Assembly: GCA_050302475.1 (NCBI GenBank)
Contig: JBNLBF010000014.1
Span: 1-64,000 of the forward strand
DNA from: NORP23 sp050302475
GTDB lineage: Bacteria > Pseudomonadota > Alphaproteobacteria > Rhodobacterales > Rhodobacteraceae
Length of the DNA stretch: 64,000 nt
Reading direction: 5' to 3'
Positions 8,261 to 15,784 of this stretch are shown here, one piece after another; position 1 is the stretch's first letter; each line of letters begins with the position of its first letter. Position numbers and translations under genes: made by a program. A model generated the notes under the pieces. It did not search any database. It worked only from the letters and a program-made list of their open reading frames with translations, and was not told where the DNA came from.

Positions 8261-9739
8261 TTATAGATCACCACCCGCGTAGATTTCGCTTGGCAAATGG
8301 AAGCCCCACTGCTCGAATCTTTCAGTATAGGCAGACCGCAAGCCGCAGGAGACAAATTTACCGATAATTTTGTTGTTTTCGTCAATCCCCATTCGCTGGA
8401 ATTTGAAGATTTCCTGCATGGAGATGATGTCGCCCTCCATCCCCGTTACCTCGGTGATGGACAGCATACGGCGCGAGCCATCCTGCAAACGGCTGATCTG
8501 CACGATCAGGTTCACAGCAGAAGCAATCTGCGCGCGGCTCGCTTTGATCGGCATTTCCACACCGGTCATCGCGATCATGTTTTCCAGACGCGACAGCGCG
8601 TCACGCGCGGAGTTGGCGTGGATCGTGGTCATCGACCCGTCATGGCCGGTGTTCATGGCCTGCAACATATCGATAACCTCGTCACCACGTGTCTCACCCA
8701 CGATGATGCGGTCAGGACGCATACGCAGCGCGTTTCTTAGCAGGTCGCGCTGGGAAACTTCGCCTTTGCCCTCCACGTTAGGGGGGCGGCTTTCCATACG
8801 GGCGACGTGCGTCTGTTGCAGCTGAAGCTCGGCGGTGTCCTCGATGGTACAGATGCGTTCGGTATTGTCTATAAAACCGGACAGCGCGTTCAGCGTTGTC
8901 GTCTTACCGGAACCTGTACCACCGGATACGATAATGTTCAGGCGAGTTGCCACGGCCGCCTGCAAGTAGGTGGCCATCGCCTCGTTGAAGGCGCCAAAAT
9001 CAATAAGCTCGTCAATCGACAGCTTGTCCTTGGTGAATTTACGAATGGATACCAGCGACCCGTCAACCGCACAGGGCGGGACCATCGCGTTGAAACGCGA
9101 CCCGTCAGTCAGGCGCGCGTCCACATAAGGCGAGCTTTCGTCAACTCGACGTCCCACGGCCGACACGATTTTATCAATCACGCGCAGAAGGTGACGTTCA
9201 TCCTGGAAACGCACGCTGGTCAGTTCCAGCTTACCGTAGCGTTCCACAAAAATCTGCTGTGACCCGTTGACCAAAATATCGTTGACAGTTTCGTCTTTCA
9301 GAAGCGGCTCAAGCGGACCCAGCCCGGTAACCTCGTCCATGAGGTTGGATGTCAGCTGATCCTGATCGGCATTGTTCAGGACCACGCCCATTTCGCGCAG
9401 GCCTTCACGCGTGATGGCACCGATTTCGCGGCGCAGCTCATCCGGCGTCGCCTTGTCCAGAACCGACAGGTTCAGTGTTTCCAGAACCCGTTTGTGAAGA
9501 TCCATTCGGATGTCCAGCAGTTTCTGAAGGCGCTTTTGTTCTTTTGGATCATCAGAGACCGACCCAACTTTCGCCGCAGGTTTGCTGCTGGCTTTGCGCG
9601 CAAGCTTTTTCGGCGGTTTCGGCGCGCCTTCGATTTTCTCACCTGCCCCAGCCTGACGGGGGGGCATTTTGGCGACTCCCGGATCAGGCACCAACGAGGG
9701 TGCCTTGGCGGAGTCGTCTTTGGAGTATCTGCGGAACAT
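8261..9739 (-). CDS. cpaF: Tad pilus assembly ATPase CpaF/TadA
   Basis: A 492-residue secretion ATPase of the VirB11/GspE class. After a basic, proline-rich N-terminal tail (1-70) comes the N-terminal domain and then the core: Walker A GGTGSGKTT (273-281, Lys279), Asp box around ERICTIEDTAELQL, Walker B RPDRIIVGETRG and a His-box-like TGHDGSMTTIHANS. It powers Flp pilus extrusion from the cytoplasmic face of the TadB/TadC platform. Start supported by AGGAGG 6 bases upstream. Follows cpaE by 10 bases. Confidence 0.95.
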   Translation of the reverse strand: MFRRYSKDDSAKAPSLVPDPGVAKMPPRQAGAGEKIEGAPKPPKKLARKASSKPAAKVGSVSDDPKEQKRLQKLLDIRMDLHKRVLETLNLSVLDKATPDELRREIGAITREGLREMGVVLNNADQDQLTSNLMDEVTGLGPLEPLLKDETVNDILVNGSQQIFVERYGKLELTSVRFQDERHLLRVIDKIVSAVGRRVDESSPYVDARLTDGSRFNAMVPPCAVDGSLVSIRKFTKDKLSIDELIDFGAFNEAMATYLQAAVATRLNIIVSGGTGSGKTTTLNALSGFIDNTERICTIEDTAELQLQQTHVARMESRPPNVEGKGEVSQRDLLRNALRMRPDRIIVGETRGDEVIDMLQAMNTGHDGSMTTIHANSARDALSRLENMIAMTGVEMPIKASRAQIASAVNLIVQISRLQDGSRRMLSITEVTGMEGDIISMQEIFKFQRMGIDENNKIIGKFVSCGLRSAYTERFEQWGFHLPSEIYAGGDL

Positions 9740-9749
9740 CTATAGCCTC

Positions 9750-10979
9750 CTAAACAATAGCGGCTTTCATTTCTTCAGCCATCTCAACGACGGAGCCAGC
9801 TATCTTCTTGATTTCTTTGCGCAAAGCATTCTTCGGGGCAGCTTCTGCCAATGGATTGCCCTGATCACAGGACGCCAGAACCGCCTTACCGCCATCTGGT
9901 AGCATGATATTTATATCAACGCCCAGACTGTCCGAGAACCGTTTTGCGCGGGCTTTACCATTAATATCGGTAAAGGATGGTGCGAAGTTCAGAATGTATT
10001 CAAGCTTCTCTTCCGGAAGGTCTTCGGCTTTCAACGCTCGGATAAACCGCATCATGTTTTGCGCGGACCGCATATCCAGATTGATCAGCGTGAAGAAGGT
10101 TTCCGACAATTGCAGAACGTCAGCTGTCCAGTTCACCAGCGCTGAGGGCAAATCCACAATGATATAATCATAGGATTCCTGGGCCAGCGTCAAAAGGTGG
10201 CTGACACTGGCGCCATCAATGATTTCAAGCGGCATTGATTCCGGCGGCGCGGTCATCACAGCCATACGTGATTTGAAAGAGGTCAGGCTCTGCGCAAAAA
10301 CATCGGCATCCAGATTATCCATATCTGTAAGCATCTCAGCCACGGCCTCGCGGCGTGGCAGGTCCAAATAGGTCGCCACCGATCCCGACTGGAAATTCAG
10401 GTCCATGATGAGAACCCGTGTTTTCGCCTTGCGGTCATGGTTTGCGATTTCCCACGCAAGATTGACCGCGAATGTCGATGACCCTGTGCCACCAGCAACA
10501 CCATATACAGGAAGGATTATCCCTTTGCGTCTACGGCCACCACTTGGGGCCTCGGTTGCGTTATCTGCGGGAATAACCTGTTCAGCGCGCAGTTTCATCA
10601 GCGAGTCGCCGAATGCGTCTTTCGGGAAAGGGTAGGGGATAAAATCATCCGCTCCCTGACGCATCAGCTGATGCAGGCCCGACGGGCTGACATCATTTGC
10701 GATCAGGATGGTTTTCGATCCCTTCTTCTTTACGCCTGAAATGAATTCCAGAATCGGTTGCAGGTCTTCTTCATCTGATTTGTCCACGCAGATGACAACG
10801 ATTTCGATATCGTCCAATGAACCTCGGTTCAGGGATTCCGTTGCCTCACGGAATGACCCAACAGCCCAGTTCTTGGAAAACTGATCTGTCAGTTCTACGC
10901 TTAGCTGCGGGAATTTCTTGATGTCACGGGTCGCGGCGAATGCCTCGATGATGCGTTCTTTTAGTTTTATCAGCGCCAT
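9750..10979 (-). CDS. cpaE: Pilus localisation ATPase CpaE/TadZ
   Basis: A 409-residue protein with an N-terminal receiver-like domain (about 1-135) and a MinD/ParA-like domain (about 150-400). The nucleotide-binding loop reads GVAGGTGSST (160-169): neither the signature lysine nor the Walker lysine of MinD-type ATPases (KGGxGKT) is present. Atypical P-loops are known among TadZ proteins, so the protein may bind nucleotide with little hydrolysis. TadZ/CpaE places the Tad machine at a cell pole. It is the first gene of the second Tad transcription unit, with 523 bases of non-coding DNA upstream. Confidence 0.9.
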   Translation of the reverse strand: MALIKLKERIIEAFAATRDIKKFPQLSVELTDQFSKNWAVGSFREATESLNRGSLDDIEIVVICVDKSDEEDLQPILEFISGVKKKGSKTILIANDVSPSGLHQLMRQGADDFIPYPFPKDAFGDSLMKLRAEQVIPADNATEAPSGGRRRKGIILPVYGVAGGTGSSTFAVNLAWEIANHDRKAKTRVLIMDLNFQSGSVATYLDLPRREAVAEMLTDMDNLDADVFAQSLTSFKSRMAVMTAPPESMPLEIIDGASVSHLLTLAQESYDYIIVDLPSALVNWTADVLQLSETFFTLINLDMRSAQNMMRFIRALKAEDLPEEKLEYILNFAPSFTDINGKARAKRFSDSLGVDINIMLPDGGKAVLASCDQGNPLAEAAPKNALRKEIKKIAGSVVEMAEEMKAAIV

Positions 10980-11443
10980 TTTGCCCTCAAAGGGTTAGGT
11001 TTCATCACTCGTTAACAGACTTACTAAATCATAAAAACTCATAATCGAGTGACTGCCGAGACCACCCACCCCAAACAGATATCGGCCAATCAACTTGAGA
11101 CTAGGGGCGTAGTCTACTCGAAACACTCAGAAAATCCAGACTCAATTGATCATTTACTACGATAGGGCAAACTGTACAGGTACCCCCTAAACTTAGTTGT
11201 TTCGTAAACATCACTAACTGTACATTGGGGATGACCCGTGATGAGCGGGAACTGGCTGACGTCAGCCAGAGAGTTTTCGGGGAAAAAAGTGTAAATATGT
11301 CACATAGTTGGCCTCCGCTTCGGAGGGCGCATACAGTGCATCCACATACGAAGCATTTGTGATTCACATCTATCGCTTTGACGATGAGATCCGCTGGTCT
11401 CCGACAGTCTGCCATCACAGCTATTCTTCGGGGTAGGGAAGGG
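10980..11443. other. Non-coding region upstream of the cpaE operon
   Basis: No convincing gene lies between the cpaE start and the terminator of the cpaC-ompA unit. It holds an 18-base palindrome (11252-11269), a direct repeat AACTGTACA (11170-11178 and 11216-11224, 46 bases apart) and a short hairpin CCTCCG-CTT-CGGAGG (11312-11326). The minus-strand promoter for cpaE through cpaA should be here. An open frame at 11101-11472 is not protein-like. A small RNA gene is possible but unproven. Confidence 0.6.
11252..11269. promoter_or_regulatory. 18-base perfect palindrome, putative operator
   Basis: CTGGCTGACGTCAGCCAG is fully self-complementary and lies about 270 bases upstream of the cpaE start. 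A perfect 18-base palindrome fits a dimeric regulator site. The cognate protein is unknown, and no T-run follows that would make it a terminator. Confidence 0.4.
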
Positions 11444-11470
11444 CAAAAAAAAGGCCCCGTTGCCGGGGCC
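11444..11470 (-). terminator. Rho-independent terminator of the cpaB-cpaC-ompA unit
   Basis: Read on the minus strand: stem GGCCCCG, loop GCAA, stem CGGGGCC, then eight T. It lies 33 bases after the stop of the OmpA-like gene and separates the two Tad transcription units. Confidence 0.85.
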
Positions 11471-11502
11471 ATTTTAGAGCGGTGTCTTGAGTTATTTTCT
11501 TA

Positions 11503-12108
11503 TTATTCTGAAATTTGGTTGGAACCGACATATCCAGTGTACAGGCGGTTCGCAACTTTGCCGTCGAAATCGTCACCGATATAACCAGCAACATACCCAG
11601 CGACCATGGTCACAGTCCGGCGGTTCAGGCGCTCACGATCCTCTGTATTGATCAGAGGCTCGGTCTCACCACGGGAAACCGTGGCGATCAGGCTGCGGCG
11701 CGGTACGCCCTGGGAAACCAGGTAGTTAACGGCAGCCTGTGCGCGGCGAAGGCCGAGCGAGTAGTTGTAGCTGTTCGATCCAACCTTGTCCGTGTGACCG
11801 AACACTTTGAAACGAACCATCGGGTAACGTTTGATCCAAGTCGCCTGACGGCGCAGGATTGCTTTGGCTTCTTCATCAAGCTCCGAGCGGTTAAACTCGA
11901 AGTTGATCATCGTCGGCACCGACCGGCGGAAGCGCTGCTCCAGGCTTTCCAGTGCCGCACCCGGGTTCAGATACGCCGTTTGGGCGAACTGGTTGGCTGC
12001 GGCGGCCTCGGCGAAGCTATCTTCGTTCGCCATAAGGCCGGCCTGTTGCAAGCATCCTGCGGTTACGAGGACAGAAGCGGCGGCGGTAAGTTTTAGCATA
12101 TTTTTCAT
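11503..12108 (-). CDS. OmpA-family lipoprotein of the Tad locus
   Basis: A 201-residue lipoprotein: signal peptide with lipobox VTAGC (Cys19), then a helical linker, then an OmpA C-terminal peptidoglycan-binding domain at about 65-175 (INFEFNRSELDEEAKAIL, FKVFGHTDKVGSNSYNYSLG and LNRRTV). It occupies the position that CpaD has in other Tad loci, 4 bases after the secretin gene. I infer it anchors the secretin complex to peptidoglycan. A short extension after the domain (about 176-201) is not recognised. A strong terminator follows. Confidence 0.88.
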   Translation of the reverse strand: MKNMLKLTAAASVLVTAGCLQQAGLMANEDSFAEAAAANQFAQTAYLNPGAALESLEQRFRRSVPTMINFEFNRSELDEEAKAILRRQATWIKRYPMVRFKVFGHTDKVGSNSYNYSLGLRRAQAAVNYLVSQGVPRRSLIATVSRGETEPLINTEDRERLNRRTVTMVAGYVAGYIGDDFDGKVANRLYTGYVGSNQISE

Positions 12109-12112
12109 TGCC

Positions 12113-13492
12113 TTACTCCATTACGTAGCCATAGGAGCCCTGGATGTCCTGGGCGGACGCAGAACCCTCAGTGGTTCCCAGCAGGAAGAGTTCTTCTTCC
12201 GTCGGGATCCGCATGTGGTTCGTCGCCATGCTCAGCGCATCTGAGGTTGTCGGAACAACCAGATGCGGGGTGATGATGACAACCAGTTCAGATTGCTTGC
12301 GCTGGAAGTCCGTGCTGCGGAACAGGGTGCCCAGGATCGGGACATCACCCAACCAAGGAACCTGACCTACAGTGTCATCGAAGTCATCCTGCAACAAACC
12401 AGCGATTGCGAAGCTCTGACCGTCACGCATTTCCACTGTGGTATTTGCGGTCCGAGTCTTGAAACCGAAGATCGGGAAGTCTGCCGACCCGCCAACAATG
12501 GCGCGGTCAATCGAGCTTACCGTGGTTTCCAGTTCCAGACGGATCAGATTGTCGTCAATCACAAACGGGGTGAAGTCCAGAGACACGCCGAAAGGCTTGA
12601 ACTCAACATCGGTGCCGTTCAGCTCGGTCACGGTCACAACCGGATATTCACCACCTGCGTGGAATTCGGCTGTTTCACCCGAGATAGCAACGATGTTCGG
12701 CTCGGCCAAAGTGCGGACCATCCCTTTAGTTTCAAGGGCTTCGATCAGAAGATCGACCGCAAAACCACCACCGCCGAAGCTGAACAGGGCAGCGCCTGTA
12801 CGATCGTTCGAAGAGGTGTAAGGACCACCCGTACCAATGTTTACCATGTTGTTACCCTGAACCAGAACACCGTTACCGACAACGCCGTTAACGAAGTCTG
12901 TCAGACCGACACTGCTGCTCAGGCTTTTCGATACCGAACGCTGCATTTCTGCGAAGCGAACCTGCAGCATAACCTGCTGCGTACCGCCAACCATCATCAG
13001 GTTGGTAACACGACCTGGTGCATAACGCTCTGCCAGTTCCAGAGCACGAGATACTTTACGTGCGCCCGAGACACGACCAGAAAGAACAATACCGTCATTT
13101 GCGGTACGAACTTCGATCGGCTCACCCGGCAGGATTTCTGCCAGACGCTCTTTAAACTCTGCAATATCGGGAACGACGCGAACGTCGACATTGGCCACCA
13201 ATTCGCCTTCAACACCGAAGATTGTCAGTGTTGTACGGCCTGGGACCTTACCAAGAACGTAGATTGTGCTCTCCGAAAGTGTTGCGATATCGGCAATTGC
13301 CGGGTTTGCAACGGAAATTTCGGCGAACGGACGATCGCTCTGAACCACAATGGCGCGGTTAACAGCAACCGAAATGTTTGAAGATGTTGTTCCGCGCATT
13401 ACCGAGAGACCCTGTGCGGCCAGCTGCGGGGTGTACGAAACAAGTATCGCGAGTCCTAGGAGACTCGCACGAATTAACTTATTCATGCTCAT
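12113..13492 (-). CDS. cpaC: Tad pilus secretin CpaC/RcpA
   Basis: A 459-residue outer membrane secretin. Signal peptide with cleavage near QLAAQG (about residue 26), an N-terminal pilus secretin domain (about 35-110), a BON-like segment (about 110-170) and the C-terminal secretin domain ending around residue 430, with VPWLGDVPILGTLFRS as the conserved secretin signature. It forms the channel through which the Flp pilus crosses the outer membrane. GGATCAC precedes the ATG at 13492; a second ATG lies two codons in. There is a 165-base gap to cpaB upstream and 4 bases to the OmpA-like gene downstream. Confidence 0.93.
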   Translation of the reverse strand: MSMNKLIRASLLGLAILVSYTPQLAAQGLSVMRGTTSSNISVAVNRAIVVQSDRPFAEISVANPAIADIATLSESTIYVLGKVPGRTTLTIFGVEGELVANVDVRVVPDIAEFKERLAEILPGEPIEVRTANDGIVLSGRVSGARKVSRALELAERYAPGRVTNLMMVGGTQQVMLQVRFAEMQRSVSKSLSSSVGLTDFVNGVVGNGVLVQGNNMVNIGTGGPYTSSNDRTGAALFSFGGGGFAVDLLIEALETKGMVRTLAEPNIVAISGETAEFHAGGEYPVVTVTELNGTDVEFKPFGVSLDFTPFVIDDNLIRLELETTVSSIDRAIVGGSADFPIFGFKTRTANTTVEMRDGQSFAIAGLLQDDFDDTVGQVPWLGDVPILGTLFRSTDFQRKQSELVVIITPHLVVPTTSDALSMATNHMRIPTEEELFLLGTTEGSASAQDIQGSYGYVME

Positions 13493-13657
13493 GTGATCCT
13501 GCCTCTCAAAACCACTCTATAGTTGTTGTCGCGCATTTACTGCGTCTATGCGGTAACGCTGCGACAATTGCTGGCAGGATTCAACAATAAATTTTAGGAA
13601 CTTACGGAATTACCTTAATTTCATCCACAGGCGTGACATTTTTGCCCCATACCGTGT

Positions 13658-14488
13658 TTAATCGGTACAAGGCACCTCTGTGATGATCAGTTCTGTGCCT
13701 TTACGCTCACGATTATAGCATTTCGGCTCTTCAACTTCTTCGATGATTTCCGGTTCACCGGTGATGTCACGTGTGTCGACTTCGATCGGGCCGGTTTCCT
13801 CGATATCTGTAATGCCGCGCAAGGACAAAGTCAGGCGACCGGTCTGCTGCGCCTGAGTCAGTTCACCAACAATTTGCGGCGAAATTTCCAATGTCACCGT
13901 CCGTGCGATGGTCGGGAGCAGGGAATCCACGTCTGAAATCTGGTCGATTGCGATCAGCAGGGCGTTCTGCAGGATCAGCTTCGTGATCGTCTCGCGACCG
14001 GCGTTACCGGTCCAATAAACGTCAACGCGGTCACCCGGTTGCAAGAAGCCAGACACACCGGTCGATACGTCGACACGGATGGTGAAGGCACGCATACCCG
14101 GTGACAATTCAGTGCGGATCCCGCCACCTTCGCCAAAATCGGAAACCTTACGGGGCAGGATGACTTCATCCTTTGACATGATGCGCATGATCGTGCGCGG
14201 CTGTCCGGTTGGGCTGTCCAGAAGAGATTCAATCGTCGTGAATGCGCCTTCAGGAATTGCATCAGTTGGCCAATCTACCATGCGGATATTTTCTTCGCGC
14301 AACAATATCCCATATTCAAGATCATCAGCGGCAACAGCCACTTGCGTCAGATCAATCGGGGGCAGGGCATTGCGTTTGGCCTGCGCCAGTTCAGCATCAA
14401 GTTGATTAAACCGCTGCATAACCATGTAGGCCGCCGCCCCGGCAAGACCAACACCTACAAGCAACATAAACGCAAAGACGATACGCAT
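13658..14488 (-). CDS. cpaB: Flp pilus assembly protein CpaB/RcpC
   Basis: A 276-residue protein with an N-terminal membrane anchor or uncleaved signal (about 3-25), an SAF domain (about 50-110, AVAADDLEYGILLREENI) and an RcpC domain (about 120-230). CpaB is periplasmic and interacts with the secretin and possibly with peptidoglycan. The C-terminal tail contains two cysteines (CYNRERKGTELIITEVPC) that could form a disulphide. A 208-base gap with a strong hairpin separates it from the upstream pilin gene. Confidence 0.9.
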   Translation of the reverse strand: MRIVFAFMLLVGVGLAGAAAYMVMQRFNQLDAELAQAKRNALPPIDLTQVAVAADDLEYGILLREENIRMVDWPTDAIPEGAFTTIESLLDSPTGQPRTIMRIMSKDEVILPRKVSDFGEGGGIRTELSPGMRAFTIRVDVSTGVSGFLQPGDRVDVYWTGNAGRETITKLILQNALLIAIDQISDVDSLLPTIARTVTLEISPQIVGELTQAQQTGRLTLSLRGITDIEETGPIEVDTRDITGEPEIIEEVEEPKCYNRERKGTELIITEVPCTD

Positions 14489-14609
14489 ATTTTATTCCCG
14501 TCAGAATTCATTCGAGTGATGATTATCACACGTCTTTAGCGGACGCGATGAAAATTTTCCACACGCTAATCGGCTGAAAGGATAAATTATTTGAGAGAAG
14601 GACTAGATA

Positions 14610-14644
14610 CCGCGACGCGTCAAAGTCCCAGTGACGCGTCGCGG
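14610..14644. repeat. Strong hairpin with 13-base perfect stem between pilin and cpaB genes
   Basis: CCGCGACGCGTCA pairs perfectly with TGACGCGTCGCGG across a 9-base loop. There is no T-run on the minus strand, so it is not a classic terminator. The position between the second flp-like gene and cpaB suggests an RNA-stabilising or processing hairpin that lowers downstream expression. Confidence 0.6.
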
Positions 14645-14696
14645 CGATGTGATGACGTGCAGCCTCTGCCTGCCACCAGTGTATATCAAGACTGTA

Positions 14697-14909
14697 TCAG
14701 TCGTGGATCAGATCGGTCGCCCGGCTGGGCGGTACATATTCGTCGATTGTATCGTCAATTTTGTGAGCGTTTGTTCCAATACCGCCAGCAATAATAAGCA
14801 GAACCAAACCTGCCAATACTACTAGTGCGGAGGTCAGAACAACCCAATCGACTGTTATCGCACCTGATTCAGAGTCCCAATACTCTCTTACTTTCCGTAA
14901 TGCACCCAT
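14697..14909 (-). CDS. Second Flp-family pilin-like protein
   Basis: A 70-residue protein: a hydrophilic leader ending in ESG, then AITVDWVVLTSALVVL and one long hydrophobic segment to about residue 45, then a 25-residue polar tail ending RATDLIHD. The leader and start of the hydrophobic helix match the Flp gene upstream, so prepilin peptidase cleavage after Gly is likely. The tail is longer and more acidic than in the main pilin. It could be a minor pilin or a diverged duplicate. It lies beyond the terminator of the main flp gene and may be made at a lower level. Confidence 0.8.
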   Translation of the reverse strand: MGALRKVREYWDSESGAITVDWVVLTSALVVLAGLVLLIIAGGIGTNAHKIDDTIDEYVPPSRATDLIHD

Positions 14910-14977
14910 TGGTCAATCAACCACTCTTTCTGTATATCGTTAAGAACAACAGCACCCAGCTCGTTACTTAACAAAAA

Positions 14978-15004
14978 GGCCGGAGCAGTTCGTCCGCTCC
15001 GGCC
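14978..15004 (-). terminator. Terminator after the main flp pilin gene
   Basis: Minus strand: GGCCGGAGC, 9-base loop, GCTCCGGCC, then TTTTT. It lies 40 bases past the flp stop and before the second flp-like gene, so the main pilin can be transcribed alone. Confidence 0.85.
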
Positions 15005-15044
15005 AAAACATCATGCGATTAACTGTTGAGAAACAGTCAAGCAA

Positions 15045-15248
15045 TTAGTCGGTGATTGCACCAGCAATTGCGGAGTTGGTAGCAGCGCTTTCCAGCTCGT
15101 CGTCGATCGCGTTGGAGGCAGTGTTGATACCACCAGCGATAACGGTCAGAACGGCAATAGCGATACCAACGATAGCTGCAGTCAGAACGACCCAGTCAAC
15201 CGTAACAGCACCGGACTCGTCTTTTGCGAATTTTGCGAACAGTTTCAT
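15045..15248 (-). CDS. flp: Flp-type major pilin precursor
   Basis: A 67-residue prepilin starting MKLFAKFAKDESG. Cleavage after Gly13 would leave AVTVDWVVLTAAIV as the mature N-terminus. The canonical Flp motif has Glu5-Tyr6; here the equivalents are Asp5-Trp6. One hydrophobic helix follows and then a small polar, alanine-rich tail. The ATG at 15248 is chosen because AAGGGAACTTGAA precedes it; an in-frame start 16 codons upstream has no such site and would add a non-prepilin leader. A terminator follows directly. Flp is the structural subunit of the Tad adhesion pilus. Confidence 0.9.
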   Translation of the reverse strand: MKLFAKFAKDESGAVTVDWVVLTAAIVGIAIAVLTVIAGGINTASNAIDDELESAATNSAIAGAITD

Positions 15249-15784
15249 TTCAAGTTCCCTTTCCAAGGATATCAGGTTTTCAAATTTGTGACCCATACGA
15301 CAGGCCTTATACTCAACGCCCGGAAGGGGCTTTACGTTTCAACCAAGCGCGGATCATTCATAATCAATGCCTGGACTGCTTACCTTCCGACGTTTGTTTA
15401 ATCAGTCAAATTGGGCAGAAATGGGGCAACGCCTTAAAACCGGGCGGATTGACGCAACAAGAAATATACCATCAGGCCGATTAACTACGTAAGTAATTGA
15501 AAAAAAAGTATTAATACTTGTGACGAAAATACGAAACTTGGTAAAAAAAGTTTTAAATATCTAATCGACCTGTACTTTTAGACAGGTCTAACACAACCGT
15601 TAAGAGTTGATTAACTGTCGAATAGCGACCAAATAGTGCAAAAAAGCGACATTTATAGGAATCGATTCTTGTTGATTCTACCAACCGCGCGATTCCTCCG
15701 TTAAAATTCAACCTAAGGAAAAACGGTGGACGGAATCATCGGAACACGGCTAGCCTTCTCGGACACTACAGGGAGGCTAAAAAA
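15249..15784. other. Divergent AT-rich regulatory region between flp and the TRAP operon
   Basis: 536 bases with no gene. The part at about 15480-15720 is much richer in A and T than its surroundings. It holds a CtrA-type box (15600-15615), a 14-base palindrome AAGTATTAATACTT (15506-15519) and an inverted repeat GACCTGT-N8-ACAGGTC (15567-15588). Promoters for flp (minus) and dctP (plus) are expected here; exact start sites cannot be read. Confidence 0.65.
15600..15615. promoter_or_regulatory. CtrA-type binding box
   Basis: TTAAGAGTTGATTAAC matches the alphaproteobacterial CtrA consensus TTAA-N7-TTAAC exactly. It lies 352 bases upstream of the flp start and 170 bases upstream of dctP. CtrA is known to control pilin and motility genes in Caulobacter and Rhodobacterales, so regulation of flp is the more likely role. 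Confidence 0.5.

Noticed and set aside
7228..8367. 379-codon open frame on the plus strand
   Set aside because: It is antisense to tadB and tadC. The encoded sequence is rich in His, Asn and Arg, lacks a domain pattern and mirrors the codon bias of the real genes.
11101..11472. 123-codon open frame on the minus strand upstream of cpaE
   Set aside because: It runs into the terminator and its start lies within the terminator stem. No Shine-Dalgarno, no protein-like pattern.
12263..13381. 372-codon open frame on the plus strand
   Set aside because: Antisense shadow of the cpaC secretin gene, with Cys- and Asn-rich sequence of no protein-like pattern.
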